From: Ganoderma boninense
Taxonomy: Eukaryota > Basidiomycota > Agaricomycetes > Polyporales > Polyporaceae
Assembly: GCA_002900995.3 (NCBI GenBank)
Contig: CM035307.1
Span: 62,001 to 126,000 of the forward strand
DNA length: 64,000 bases
Reading direction: 5' to 3'
Positions 1 to 10,817 of this stretch are shown in pieces. The notes beneath the pieces are model-generated. The model had not been told where the DNA came from. It ran no database searches and saw nothing but the letters and a program-made list of their open reading frames with translations. The position numbers and the translations under genes are program-made. Within the stretch, counting starts at the first letter, position 1. Every line of letters begins with the position of its first letter.

Positions 1-1190
1 CGAAGCCTTCCTGCTAACCTGTTCCCCGCGGTATGTCCCGTCTCTCTCCCATACTATCGCTCGAAGTGCACCGACGCTCCCTTCCGATAGCGTTTTCGCT
101 CTGCCGGATGGGAAAGGTCTTCATGGTGGCGAACAACCAGTCGATCATCTACGATGTCGAGGCCAATACCGAGACAATACTCCGGACATCCCGAACAAAC
201 GTCCGCGTGACGAACCCGATCGACGGTTCCGCAATCCTGCTGCCTTATCCCCTCCCCACTTTATCCCCGAGGTGTAGTGTGTGGCGGCACGGCTGTCGAT
301 CCCGCGATCCAGCCGCCAAACCTCTCGTCGCAGTTCCCGCCACCTCCCAGTGCTTCCCGCATCACGCTTACACCGGAGGGAATCGCGAAGGGCTGGGAAG
401 TCGAGCACATGCTCGAGGGCCGCACCATGCCGGAGCTCGTCCACCTCCCCAACGGCCAGGTGCTCATCGCGAACGGCGCGCGCACTGGCTTCGCGGCGAT
501 CGCGCAGGTTCCTGACGCAATCGGGGGCTCGAACTCTGACCATGCCGTCCTCACACCCTCGCTCTATACGCCGTCGCTCCCACTCGGGCAGCGCATCAGC
601 AACAAGGGCCTGCCAACGACAGATATCGCGCGCGTGTACCACTCGAGCATCACGCTGACGCCCCAGGGCAACTTCCTGATCGCGGGGAGTAACCCTAACG
701 GGAACTTCACCGCGCCGGCGGCTGGGATCAAGTTCGCGAGCGAGCTCCGCGTCGAGACGCTGGACCCTCCTTTCATGTTCGTCGACCGTCCGAAGATCCT
801 GAGCGCGCCCGCGAAGGTACCCTTCAACAGTCGCGTGACTGTCCCCATCTCGGTCCCTCCTGCGTTGCGCCGCCGCAATGCCAAAGTACAGAGTACGTCT
901 CTATCTCAAGTCTTCGTCGCACCTGCGAAGCTGACTAGAATTTGCACTCTTGTACAGTCTCCTTGATGGATCTGGGCTTCTCGAGCCATGCGTTCCACTC
1001 CAGCGCCCGCCTGGTCTTCATGGAGGGCAGCATCTCGCCCGATGGCAAGTCGCTCACATTCTTCACCCCGCCGAGCGGGCGCGTGTACCCTCCCGGTCCA
1101 GCGACGATCTTCCTGACCATCGATGATGTCTCGAGCGAGGGCGCATGGGTCATCGTTGGCAGCGGTAACCCTCCCCCCACTCTCGAATGA
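1..1190 (+). CDS. Copper radical oxidase (glyoxal oxidase-like), 3' part, frameshifted in its first 270 bases
   Basis: Secreted copper radical oxidases of this family oxidise aldehydes or alcohols and give H2O2 to ligninolytic peroxidases. The visible part covers the C-terminal half: the tyrosine-histidine pair in [12 protein letters not shown] (about 636-670), then the DUF1929 domain with the last copper histidine in [15 protein letters not shown] (about 970-1015). An intron at 893-957 (GTACGT...TACAG) is clean, and the stop is at 1188-1190. A likely upstream intron is 31-90, before FALPDGK. Between 91 and 270 the homology changes frame several times: near 113, at an apparent lost C near 182, an apparent extra A near 203, and around 255-265 before VVCGG. 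These are single-base indels, several in homopolymers, so the gene is either a young pseudogene or carries sequence errors. The 5' end is off the window. Confidence 0.78.
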
Positions 1191-1612
1191 GCATACACGG
1201 GACTGCTCGGGTACGGTGGTCTAACCTTTGAGGGAAACGGGGTTCTTTTAGGATATCGTTCAGGAGTTTGAATTTGCGTTTAATTTGAAGGAGGGTGGAC
1301 TGTAGGATGGTACTTGTAGGTGTGCACACATTGAAGTCCAGATTCTCTGCGAGATTCGCTGCTCAGAGGGCCGACATGTGTGCTCTGAGTTGACCGGCAC
1401 ATAGGCAGAATGCATGCATACGAGGGCAAGGAATTAATCGAATACCTGAAGGACGAATTGGCTGCGGTAGTAAGGAGCAGACGAAACTCAAGCGAGCACG
1501 AGCTCATAATTGCTCCGCCGCGGTTCTCTCCCCGCCTCTTATCAATCACATACATTCAACAAAGCATTGTAGACAACCAGGCTCTCTCACTTCTATGTCA
1601 AGTGCACTTACG
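1191..1612. other. Intergenic, convergent gene ends
   Basis: This 420-base stretch lies between the 3' ends of the oxidase (+) and the terpene synthase (-). I see no coding homology in it. Confidence 0.5.
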
Positions 1613-2878
1613 TCAGGCTGCCTTCAAGTCCTCGAACAGCAGCACTTTAACGTTCTCCCGCCGCAGCTCCGGGTCCATCTCCCGCTTGGCAAGGAGAGGC
1701 GTCCTGCCCGATCTGCGAACCTCGGCCCCATTCTTCCCGAAGTACCTCTCCGACTCAAATCTCCACAAATCGTTCCCGCGCGGCCACGCAGCCATGCCAG
1801 CCACATACTCTTGCAGCGCCGCATCGACTGCAGGATTGAAAGAGGGCAGGCGTGTCAGGGCGTCGAGAAAACGCGCCTGAACCGTCTTGTGGTATTTGGC
1901 AACCCACTCTGCGGCATGATACAGGTCGAGATCGAACTGGTGCATCACGACGGAGAGGATGTTCCAGTTCTCGTAACATGATGCTTGTTCTCTGTTGTAG
2001 GAGGCAACGTCCTACGACAGGTCGGACATGAGTGTTCCGGGGAGTCAAGCGATGACAACAACAAGGCCGTATCAGACAGCTATGTACTCACATTGTCGAG
2101 GAGTGCCAGGTCGACGACGGCCTCCTGGAGCTCCTTGACGACCGGGTGGTAGAACGCATCGTCCGGGATGGACAAGTGTATCTCGCTGGGCGAGAAACTG
2201 AGGCGCACGCCGGAGTCCAGCCGTCGAGCCTCCATGTAGGCGTCGACGGTGCGTATGGTGCGCTTCTCCCTGTCCTGTGCGAGGAGTACAGCGCCATGCA
2301 AGTAATCTGCAAAGGCTTCGAAGAGGTGCTTCTCTCCCTCTGGCGTTGCCAGCGCCCGTCCGCGGGCCCAGAACCTATAAGCCACATGGCGACTACTTAG
2401 CACGAGCTCAGGTCAAGCTTCGAACACATCAACTCACTGTCGTGCCATTTCGCCTATCCGAGGTTCTCCTTCTGGACGGGGTTTGTCGGGATTGCGAAGA
2501 GCGTCGAGGATGATGTCGGATATCTCGTGCACTCCGGCGCTGGGTTCCATGTCCGTGTACTCATCGATGACGAACAACATATGCAGGAGGTCGACGCCGA
2601 CTCGCAGACGATCTGACCGGAGAATAATCAGGCACAACAGTTGGTATGCGACGTGAACACGCACCACGGGGAGCATCTGGATACACATGCGCTGCAAGAA
2701 GGCCGACGCGGGCCTTGAGATGCGCTTGGAAAGACTCCGGAGTGTAAATTTGGAGAGATTCGATCCAGGCGACGGCCTCGGCCTCGACCTCGTCGCACAA
2801 CGGATTGAACTTGGCGGGCCAAGGCCAGTCAGACATCGTGTCGGGAACATAGACAGACTTGTCCTGCTTGCTAGCCAT
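1613..2878 (-). CDS. Sesquiterpene synthase (class I terpene cyclase), intact
   Basis: This enzyme family ionises farnesyl diphosphate with Mg2+ and cyclises it to a sesquiterpene in the cytosol. Four exons splice cleanly: complement(1613-2011, 2092-2392, 2438-2612, 2665-2878), giving 362 aa, normal for the fungal family. The start MASKQDKSVYVPDTMSDWP is the only ATG that gives the usual N-terminus. Exon 2 carries the aspartate-rich motif FVIDEYTD (D[DE]xxD). Exon 3 carries RTVDAYMEARRLDSGVR. The NSE Mg-binding triad, NDVASYNRE, is formed exactly across the exon 3/4 junction, which supports the splice model. The C-terminus has the typical ERYFG region. Neighbours are an oxidase and an F-box gene; a broken paralogue lies at 8011-8633. 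The product cannot be read from the sequence. Confidence 0.93.
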
Positions 2879-3860
2879 CGTAAGGAAGAGGTGAGTGTGG
2901 ACGAGGAGGAAAGTGGCTGTGAATGCCGAGACTCGGAGAAAAGTAGGTACGGGAGAATCTGGGCGAGCCCGAGGTGAGTATGTATACCAGAATTCGGCGC
3001 AATATGGCATCGATTTGATGCTGTATGCAAACCTCTTATTCGTCACACGGGTGCCAAACATCCTACGTACCAGTGACACCGGCATGAGGTAGCACTCGGA
3101 GAAATGGTCCTCTCAGCGTTTGGTTCATGATACCGCTGTCAAAGGTTCCTCACGAGCCCTGATGCGTCGTGGAGATAGCATGACTTCCCTGACTTGACGT
3201 TGGACACCTGAGAGTACTAGCTCCCGTAGCCGTCCACGACTGCCTGGATAAACGCCTTCGAGAGATGGAACACGTAGGTTGTGTGTAGAGTAGCGATTAC
3301 CTTGGAGTTCCTCCCAGACAATTGTATGCATACGGACCTAGTTATCGATCATCAATGCCGAACTTGGACAGCATGGCTGTGTAGTAGTTGGCGAGAAGAT
3401 GTGTGGTATAATAGTCCTGGAACCGATGAATCCACACTGCGAGGTCATGGTGGCGCTCGAGGCTCTGAAAGTTGGTCTGAGTGCCATTATGAGCTACAGA
3501 ACTCTATCACGTGGAGCACACCTGGCAAATAGACTCGCTGTTTCGTCTACGAGCCACCATCACCCAGCGCAGTTAGAAGGGTGAGCTTGAACGAATGGAC
3601 ATATGCCGGTGTTGGGCTGAACATTGAGACGAATGCTGGCAGTTGAATGGAGGGCGCAGCATGCCGAATCCGATACGAGTGCTGAGAAATCGGCCAATAA
3701 CGAGAACAATGTCGGTCCTGGACAGACACACGCCGGGGCCGCGTCTCGAGCTCCTACGTTCACATAGGCGAAGCCCCCGTCCGGAGCGGCGCATGAACAG
3801 CATTCGTTGTGTTACGCAATGCTCAGTGTAGGGCAACGAATGTGCCTGCTCAGCGCGAAG
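2879..3860. other. Intergenic, upstream of the terpene synthase
   Basis: No gene is recognised. A TATA-like TATACATA lies on the minus strand around 2983-2990, about 105 bases upstream of the synthase ATG. It could be that gene's promoter, but this is weak evidence. Confidence 0.35.
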
Positions 3861-5582
3861 TCAGCTCCACGCGCCATTTGGGAGACTCGGATACGCACGC
3901 TCGAAGTCCCTCATCGCCTCGGCATCCGCGTCCCGCAGATACTCCCGCACCCGCTGTCCCTCCCACACAGGGATCTCCTTTATTTCAACGGGTATGCCAG
4001 CACCATCCCGACGAACTCGCCACCACGTCCACACAGGGATGTCATCTCCAGGATACGCTGGCGGCGGTGCGATACGCGCTGGCCGGTACGGAGTCGCGAC
4101 TGCGATGTAGCGGAGGGTAGGGAAGTGTGCGCTCGCACCCCAGAGGAAGTCGTTGCGCGCCTGCTCCCAGGTCTCTTCCGAGTCCCAGGGAACCCCGAGT
4201 TCGCGCGTAGACACGCTGATGCATGTCAGCGGCACACTTGCAGGCCTATCCGTCGCGCGGCGTCCGACCTGAGACCAAGCGGGGAAGGGAAGCGGTCAGC
4301 TAACGTGCGCGAAGACAAGTGAGGACTCGGACGACGGGACTTGGGAAGACGTACGAGCGGCGCGACAAGCTCTGTGAAACTGGTGATGGAGGTCGCGAAC
4401 TCGAGGAGGCGCACGTCCCAAGCGTTGGCGATCAAGTCCGCCCATATCTGCGCGGAGATCACGGGTGCCGTTATGCTGACGGAGAGCGCGACACTGAGAT
4501 CGACACGGCAGTGCGCGGCGGTGAAGTCGCTGTGGCCGTGGTTGCGCCTGAGCACGTAGGTGAAGCGACGGAATTTCCAGGGCACAGGGGCGTATCTAAA
4601 CTGGAATGGGACGTTGGTGAGGATGAGGTGGTCCACAGCGTATTCGATGGAGGACACTGGAAGAGGTGTGCGCTCGAAGTGGAGAGTTGTCAAGCTGGGG
4701 AGGCTCTGTGCGAGCTTCAGCACAAACTTGGGCTGCATAATGGTCCGGCCTAGGCCTACAAATTTGAGGGTGCGCACTGAGGGCAGGACAGAAAGGGTTA
4801 CAGTCGCGGGTTCGTCATCAACTCGAAGCATGAACAAGGCGAAAACATTCTGTTCGATGGTGAGGGTGTTGAGGATAGGCAGATGAGCTACTTGGCGCAG
4901 AATCCAGGCTAGAGGCAGGGAGCGGGCGACTTGAGGATACCGCCGGGTAACGTGAACGCTCTGGAGTGTGAGAGGGAAGAAGTCTTCAGTTGGCTCATTT
5001 CCGGCCAATGCAGGCGGGAGACCTTGCAGCTCGACGTGCGAGAGTCGCTGGGACGAAAGCGTCTGCGGTACGAGATCGCAAGCGGCGTCACCCCGACAGA
5101 CAAGCTCTTTTAAGTTGATTGCACTTTCCAAGAGCAGACGTACGCCATTATGAGCTTCCTGAAGTTCAGATAGATTCTCGGAGGGAAGAGGGTAGTTGAT
5201 GGCGATGTGAAGTGAACGGAGGGCGGATGCCCGAGTTGGCGCATGGGAAATGAACGCCGCAAATGAGGCCAGCTGGCAAGTGGTGTCCAGCATAACGTGG
5301 GTGTGCCTTGGAGGGAGAGCTGCATAGATCTTTTTGGAAAGCAGAGAGACGTTGAGACGGTCCTCGAATTGTAAATGAGGGGAAATCTCCTGGAGGATAT
5401 CCACAGGTACCCTAGGACTCGGAACCTGAAGGACGCGCACGTTGGCTGTGCCTTCTGCCGACTCGCATGTCAGGGAAAGAGGAATGACCTACAATATTAT
5501 CATTAGTTCAGAGCCAGGAGATCCCTCCTTGAAAGCGATGGGGGCCGATAAGCATACGTACCGAGATGGCGGTGGCCATCAT
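3861..5582 (-). CDS. F-box protein, basidiomycete LRR-like type (copy 1)
   Basis: This is a probable SCF ubiquitin-ligase substrate adaptor. Three exons, complement(3861-4268, 4355-5488, 5562-5582), give 520 aa. The F-box-like motif near the N-terminus reads VPVDILQEISPHLQFEDRLN, followed by VSLLSKKIYAALPPRHTH. The middle part has irregular leucine-rich segments (SLPSLTTLHF, SVRTLKF), and the C-terminal exon has conserved VPWDSEETW, AYPGDDIPVWTWWRVR and PVWEGQRVREYL. Exon 1 is only 21 nt and encodes MMATAIS. It is accepted because the paralogue at 10818-12636 has the equivalent 18 nt exon with the same phase and all junctions match. Such F-box genes expand in tandem in polypores. The target is unknown. 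Confidence 0.85.
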
Positions 5583-6789
5583 GAACCTGAGTAGCAAACT
5601 TTCTTTAGCCTAAATCTTGTGGTTGATACAGACGGCCGACTGGAACGATGGTACCAGTTAGTGCCACTAGACGGTATATTAGGATATGCTGCAACCGAAA
5701 GCGACTGCGTATGGTTGTTAGAGATGCGAATTCGGAGGTGGTGATGCAGAGCCGGCCAGGCTGCCAGTGCAAGTTCGACGCCAACGACATTCGGATCTAT
5801 TCGGCCTGAGGAAGTCCTTGGCGTCTACGTTTCCATTCTTGGCGAACTCGCCTAGGCTTCGGCGACTGCGCCCCGAAGCAGCATCGACTCTTTTCTTTTC
5901 CCAACTCCCTGCTGATGCTCACTCCTGACACTGTCTACTCTTTGGATCTAATAACCCACTAAGTTTTCCTTCTGATACACCTCCGCAAGCTACTCCTTCT
6001 TGCTCGAACGCCTTTGAAGCAAGTTGCGCAGGCTTTCGGTCGTCTCTGAGTATGTCAACTTTATCACTCGGAGAACGAATGCGCGGAGTGAAGGTAAGTG
6101 CTGTCATATCAAACCGACTCGTTCGTCTCTGCAGAACGCACGGTACACAAGGCATGAGGGATAAATACCAAGGAGGCAATGTCAAAGGCGATGGGGACTG
6201 GCCTTCTTTCCACGCACCAACGGCGAGCTTCATTTCATCGGATTAAAAAAGAGAATTGTGCATGCTCACTACGAAGTTTTTGGATGAATGGACATGCCCT
6301 GAATGCGGCTCATTCAACGAATGTTATGCGGTAGGCGGAGGCTGGACGACATCTCATGGAATACGTCGATAGTGCATGGAGGATATTGCGACGTTGTCTA
6401 AATAGGATAGGTATGTGTTTTCATCGGAATCAAATCTTGCGTTTGGGGTATACATCTGCCAACGCAGACCGTTCGTTGGCGGGCTCCTTGCCTGTCACCG
6501 CTGTTTCTGTGTTGTGAGCGCATACACGAGTCGAAGTCTGACCGCTGTAATTTTGATGAGCCCTCTTCGCGCTCGTCAATCAGCTTCACTCGCGCACTCT
6601 GCCGCCGCAACCCGGGGCCATCGTACACATCCGGAGAAGCCGGTCGCTACGCATCCTCTGCACATCTGCTCCTGGTCTTCCTGCTGACGGACCTCTCCTA
6701 TCAGACTTTCCGGTAGTCGTTACTCTATCCCTCCCTCGGCCTCAAAATTCTTCTCACGCAAGGACAGTGCCCGCGACTGTCCGAATTCT
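5583..6789. other. Gene-free stretch between the two duplicated modules
   Basis: The stretch is 1.2 kb long. Short ORFs are present, but none shows a recognisable domain or a splice-consistent model. It separates module copy 1 (ending at 5582) from copy 2 (starting near 6790). Confidence 0.5.
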
Positions 6790-7282
6790 TGAAGCGGAAT
6801 TTACATGGCAACCTGTTCCCCCAGTGCGTCCCACTGTGTCCATCCCATCGTTTGAAGTACTCCAGTAATGAGCTCAGGTTGACCTGCCGCTCATGTTTGT
6901 CGACCCTCCAAACCTCAACGCCCCCATTGAATACCCCTGTGGCTGCCCCCATTTTGGCCCCCGCCGTTCTGCGTCGGTGAGATGGCAAAGTGCACAGTAT
7001 GTCTGTATCTCAAGCTCTCATCGCATGAGGCCTTGAAGCTGATTAGAAAAGGCCCGTATGTAAAATCACGCTGCCGCAACTGGGCATCTCGAGCTACGCG
7101 TTCCACTCCGACGCCTGTCTCGTCTTCATGGAGGGCAGCATCGCGCCCGACGGCGAGTCGCTCACGATCTTCACCCCGCCCGGCGGCCATGTGTACCCTT
7201 GCCGTCTGGCGACAATCTCCTCGCCTATCGACGGCGTCTCGAGCGTCAGCGTTGGAAGTAGAAACCCTCCGCCGATTCTAGA
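6790..7282 (+). pseudogene. Copper radical oxidase pseudogene (module copy 2)
   Basis: This is a second, decayed copy of the oxidase at 1-1190. Around 6800-6850 the bases match the end of the exon reading NLFP and the intron that follows it in copy 1. The whole central region, with the Tyr-His copper motif, is then missing. Homology resumes near 6890 (LMFVDPPNLN) and again at 7085-7280 (GISSYAFHSDACLVFMEGS, then PDGESLTIFTPPGGHVYP). The conserved serine after the copper histidine region is changed and in-frame stops interrupt the middle. It cannot encode an active oxidase. Confidence 0.8.
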
Positions 7283-7309
7283 ACGAGAGCACTCCGGACT
7301 GGGCGAACG

Positions 7310-7605
7310 TAGGTTTCGGAGCCCCACCGAGGACGTCGTTAGACTTCGTCGAATCCTCGAATCGCTGCACCATCTGCGTTCCGCAGGCCCTTTGGCTGTT
7401 GTTATCGCTTCCATAACCTTCACGACTAGGCGGCGGCGGTCTCCGTGCACACGCCGCCAGGCAGAGACCTGGATCCGGTCCCCAGGATATGCAGAGGCCA
7501 CTGCGACCCTGCGGTCTGGTGTACTGACCGCGACGTCGCCGAAGTATGTACTTTGCGCACTCATTGGGGGCAATCGCGACGCGAGCACTGTGATCAAGCC
7601 GTAAT
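7310..7605 (-). pseudogene. Relic of the last exon of an F-box gene
   Basis: A minus-strand reading frame includes ASAYPGDRIQVSAWRRVHG preceded by GDVAVSTPDRR. This aligns with the terminal exon of the two F-box genes here (AYPGDDIPVWTWWRV after YIAVATPYRP). The rest of the gene is absent. The relic sits between the oxidase pseudogene and the broken terpene synthase. The first module has no F-box sequence at that place, so this is the remnant of a further duplication event. Confidence 0.6.
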
Positions 7606-8010
7606 TCGCTCCGAGAGATCGATGCTGAGGCATACGGACGGCGTGTCCGCCGGGAGAGGTGGGGCGGCCGCTCTATTTCTCAGTGGAGTAATGATATTCG
7701 AAGCGAGGGTGCGCTTGTCGTGCAATGATTGACATGTCGTTGAAATGGACCGTGCTCCATGGTTGAGCGCGAAAATGTCCCGACTTTACGTGATCCGGAG
7801 CGCGCGGTATCGAGAGGGAGCCACGGCTGTCGTTGCTGTGAGACTAACACACAACTCGTGTTCATCGTCTACATACGTTTACATTTGTCTATACATCGGG
7901 TCTGCGTACAAAGCCGGGTCATTACCCATAGAACGAACAGCTACAAATGTGAGCAACACTAAACTGCAGTCTCTCTGATATCTGATTGTCGAGATTCTAG
8001 GATGTTAGCA

Positions 8011-8633
8011 TCAAGCCGCCACAAGAACGGCGTTGGACGAGACTTGCGCCAGCTTGTCAATCACCTGAACTTCGACCTTCTCCCTGACCATCTCCGGGTC
8101 CATCGTCTTCTTAGCAAGCAACGGGACGCGGCGCGTCTTCTTGACTTCCCTTCCCATCGTCCCAAAGTACCTCTCTGACTCGAACCTCCAGCAATCGTTG
8201 CCAATGGGCCAGGCAACAATACTGGCTATGTACTCCTGCACAGCCGCGTCGACGTCGGGACCAAACGATGGCAGCTGTTCAAAAAGGTGCAGTTTGAGTA
8301 GAAGCTGCCCCTTTCGCATCCGTGTGCAAGACTGCGCAAACTCCACTACCTGGTGCGCGTGTGCAGGTCGATATTGTACTGACGATCACGACGGAGAGGC
8401 AGTGTTCCAGTTTCGCGTTGCCCCCGCCCATGCTCTCTATTGTAAGACGAACATCCTGTAATGACACTCGGAAGTAAGCACGGAAAGTGCGATGCTGGGA
8501 CCGATATCACGCACATTGTCGAGCATGATCATGTCGGTGCTCGCGTCCCAGATCTCCTTCATACCGGATGGTAAAGGCCTCGGTCGGGATGGACATGATG
8601 CAACTCGCACGGCGAGAAGACACGACCACCCCC
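8011..8633 (-). pseudogene. Broken sesquiterpene synthase (module copy 2), 5' lost in a gap
   Basis: The C-terminal part aligns with the intact synthase at 1613-2878 (GNDCWRFESERYFGTMG, then PLLAKKTMDPEM; stop at 8011). Upstream the homology jumps frame repeatedly: around 8340-8380 (QYNIDLHT then QVVEFAQSC), around 8410 (AKLEHCLSVV), around 8440 where the NSE motif survives only as YNREH in one frame, and around 8573 (LYHPV then MKEIWDASTDMIMLDN). The intron between the last two exons keeps its GT and AG. At least three single-base indels inside conserved motifs mean it is not translatable as it stands. The 5' half falls in the 100 N gap. Confidence 0.8.
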
Positions 8634-8733
8634 NNNNNNNNNNNNNNNNNNNNNNNNNNNNNNNNNNNNNNNNNNNNNNNNNNNNNNNNNNNNNNNNNNN
8701 NNNNNNNNNNNNNNNNNNNNNNNNNNNNNNNNN
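8634..8733. other. Assembly gap (100 N)
   Basis: The run is exactly 100 N, so it is a placeholder of unknown true size. It separates a terpene synthase fragment from a P450 fragment on the same strand, so at least about 1.5 kb of real sequence is probably missing. Confidence 0.95.
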
Positions 8734-8937
8734 TGCCAGAGTACCAATTTTCTTGGTCAGGGCAGAGAAAGCAAGACCAACGCTGGAGCGGGGAATGTCT
8801 AACATGTTACCGATGATTGGGAGAGGGGCCGGGCCAGGAGGGAGATGTCCCTTGCCATTGTGCCGGAAGAGGCCCCGGAAAGTGAGAAAAACGATGGCTG
8901 AGGTTGCCAGGATAGCTGAGAGAAGAAGTAGATCCAT
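8734..8937 (-). CDS. Cytochrome P450, N-terminal fragment
   Basis: The start ATG is at 8937. Residues 1-25 form a membrane anchor (MDLLLLSAILATSAIVFLTF), followed by a basic stretch and the proline hinge LPPGPAPLPIIGNMLDIP, the hallmark N-terminus of microsomal fungal P450s. The frame runs open into the gap after about 68 residues, so the haem-binding cysteine cannot be seen. It lies upstream of, and on the same strand as, the broken terpene synthase. P450s often oxidise terpene products, but that link is inference from position only. Confidence 0.75.
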
Positions 8938-10817
8938 CACTATAGTCACGATGAGAATGAGGGACGAGGTTCGCTCGCACTGGTGAGCGTTATATGTGCT
9001 GAGAGAAGTTCAATACACGCCCATTCAATGCATGTCGAGAGGTTGTAGCGTCTTCCGAGTCGTACGACGAAGAATACACTCCCAATGGTGTGGGTGCAAC
9101 TGGCAGATGGTGGAGCTCTGGGTGGACATCTACAGCGGTCAGCAGGCTGTAGCTTCAGATAAAACCTGAATGGCTTGAAACCTTGCAAGACATTCTGACT
9201 GCGGTGTCATTGCGCGTGCGTGCCACAATCGATCTACATCAGTGTGCCGTTCACCTTGCTATAGGGATCGGAAGTGAAACGTCGGTTGTGGCGATTCGTC
9301 TCAGTCACGAGTCGGGAGTTAGTACGGCTTCGTCCCTTCGTCTTCCGACCTATCGCTTTGCCTGCTTACGACACCCAAGTAGGATTCGCAGTCGTACGAG
9401 GACGATGGTTGGTGCTGCTGAACAATGCCTGCCAGGAAGGATGTCAATAACTTACAAGGAGCGCAGGAAGTCATCCGGTACTCATCTTCGCCAGTTCGAA
9501 TACCAAAAGAGCGACCAGCAATTCTACCCTGGGGTGTCAAGTCTGCAACCGAGCTATGCGCCTGGCCGTATGAGAGCGAACCACCAACTGTTAGCCATGT
9601 CACATAAGAAATTGCAAATATTAATTGGCAGATGGTGGCGGTTCTGAATCCCGAGAGCAGAGCCTCCGTGGATGAAGTAATTACGGCGTCCCCTTGAACC
9701 TTGGTGGTGCATGATCACAGTTACGTGGTTCAAGTGGAGACTCATGACATACTCTTAACCTAAACATAATTTCGTTAACACAATTCGACGTTGCTGGACG
9801 GGGAGGGGTACACACGCTCACTCTGGGACGAAAAACGTGAGAGGGCGCTGTGCTCAGTGCTGCCCTCCAAGAATACGACGCGGGGGCGTAGGAGTTGACA
9901 TCATTAGATGTGCATGAACAGTGCAAGGGCTTTCCTAGATTGCACGGACGTTTCGTCGTATGTAGAAGTCCAACACATATATTTCTCGGAACTCACCACT
10001 CGGAGGTCTCACAGGAGCAAACTCGTGCTTCCGTGACACGAACAGCTGCAAAAAAAAGTCAGAAGATGCCGCACCGTGCTTAGCACGCCCTCTGAATGAG
10101 GAAGCCGGACACAAATTTGTCGCAGCATGTACCGACAGACCTGAGACGGAGTAAGCGTCCTCGGGACTCGTTAGCTAGAACCAGAGCAGCACTGACGAAG
10201 CTGCCCCCATCAGCGACGAAAGCAGGGAAGTCAGTACTCCGAGATGCATAGGATGCGAGCTTCGCTCAGGGCCTCACCTGAAATTGCCGTGTCTTGAGTC
10301 TTGTGTCGTGCGCGATGGAGAAATAGTGTTCAGCCCGCCGCGAACGGCCGTAGTAAAGTAGGGGGCGAACTTGAAGAGACCGTTTGGCACTACCTGAAAA
10401 TCGGTCGGCAGATGCCTCACATGGCCTGCTGCAACAGCATCCCGCTCGGCATTGTTAAAGGCCCGAGAGGACAGAGCTTGCCAAAATGGCGGAAGGAGGT
10501 GAGCAGCGAGAGATGCATGCTGATACATGACGAGAGGAGAGCGGCCGCGTTGGCCTCGTACGTGTAGACCGTACCCAGCACCATGATGGCAAGATGGAAG
10601 CAACGCGAAGCATGTGGGAGATATGATAAATCTCGTGTAGGCACGAAAGACATTCGAGGGCGGGCGGCGGGCATGCTGCATGTCATAATCGCTCGCTGGG
10701 GGACCTGATCACCATGCACTCGTATTCGAGGCTGCATAGGTAGTCCGGGCCCGAGGATAACATGCTACTTTGAGCCCAGTAGTTTGATGCATTTGTCAAC
10801 CATTTCGAGTCGACGAC
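8938..10817. other. Gene-poor stretch, nothing recognised
   Basis: The stretch is 1.9 kb long. Short ORFs occur on both strands (for example minus-strand ORFs at 9319-9603 and 10274-10681), but I find no family motif and no splice model joining them. Confidence 0.45.

Noticed and set aside
6398..6687. Overlapping ORFs on both strands upstream of the oxidase pseudogene
   Set aside because: No domain and no homology to the matching part of module copy 1.
8011..8633. Second terpene synthase as a functional gene
   Set aside because: Several frame changes fall inside conserved motifs and the 5' half is missing; called a pseudogene.
9319..9603. Minus-strand 94-codon ORF with protein-like composition
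   Set aside because: No recognised family, no splice partners and no paralogue in the window; not supportable as a gene.
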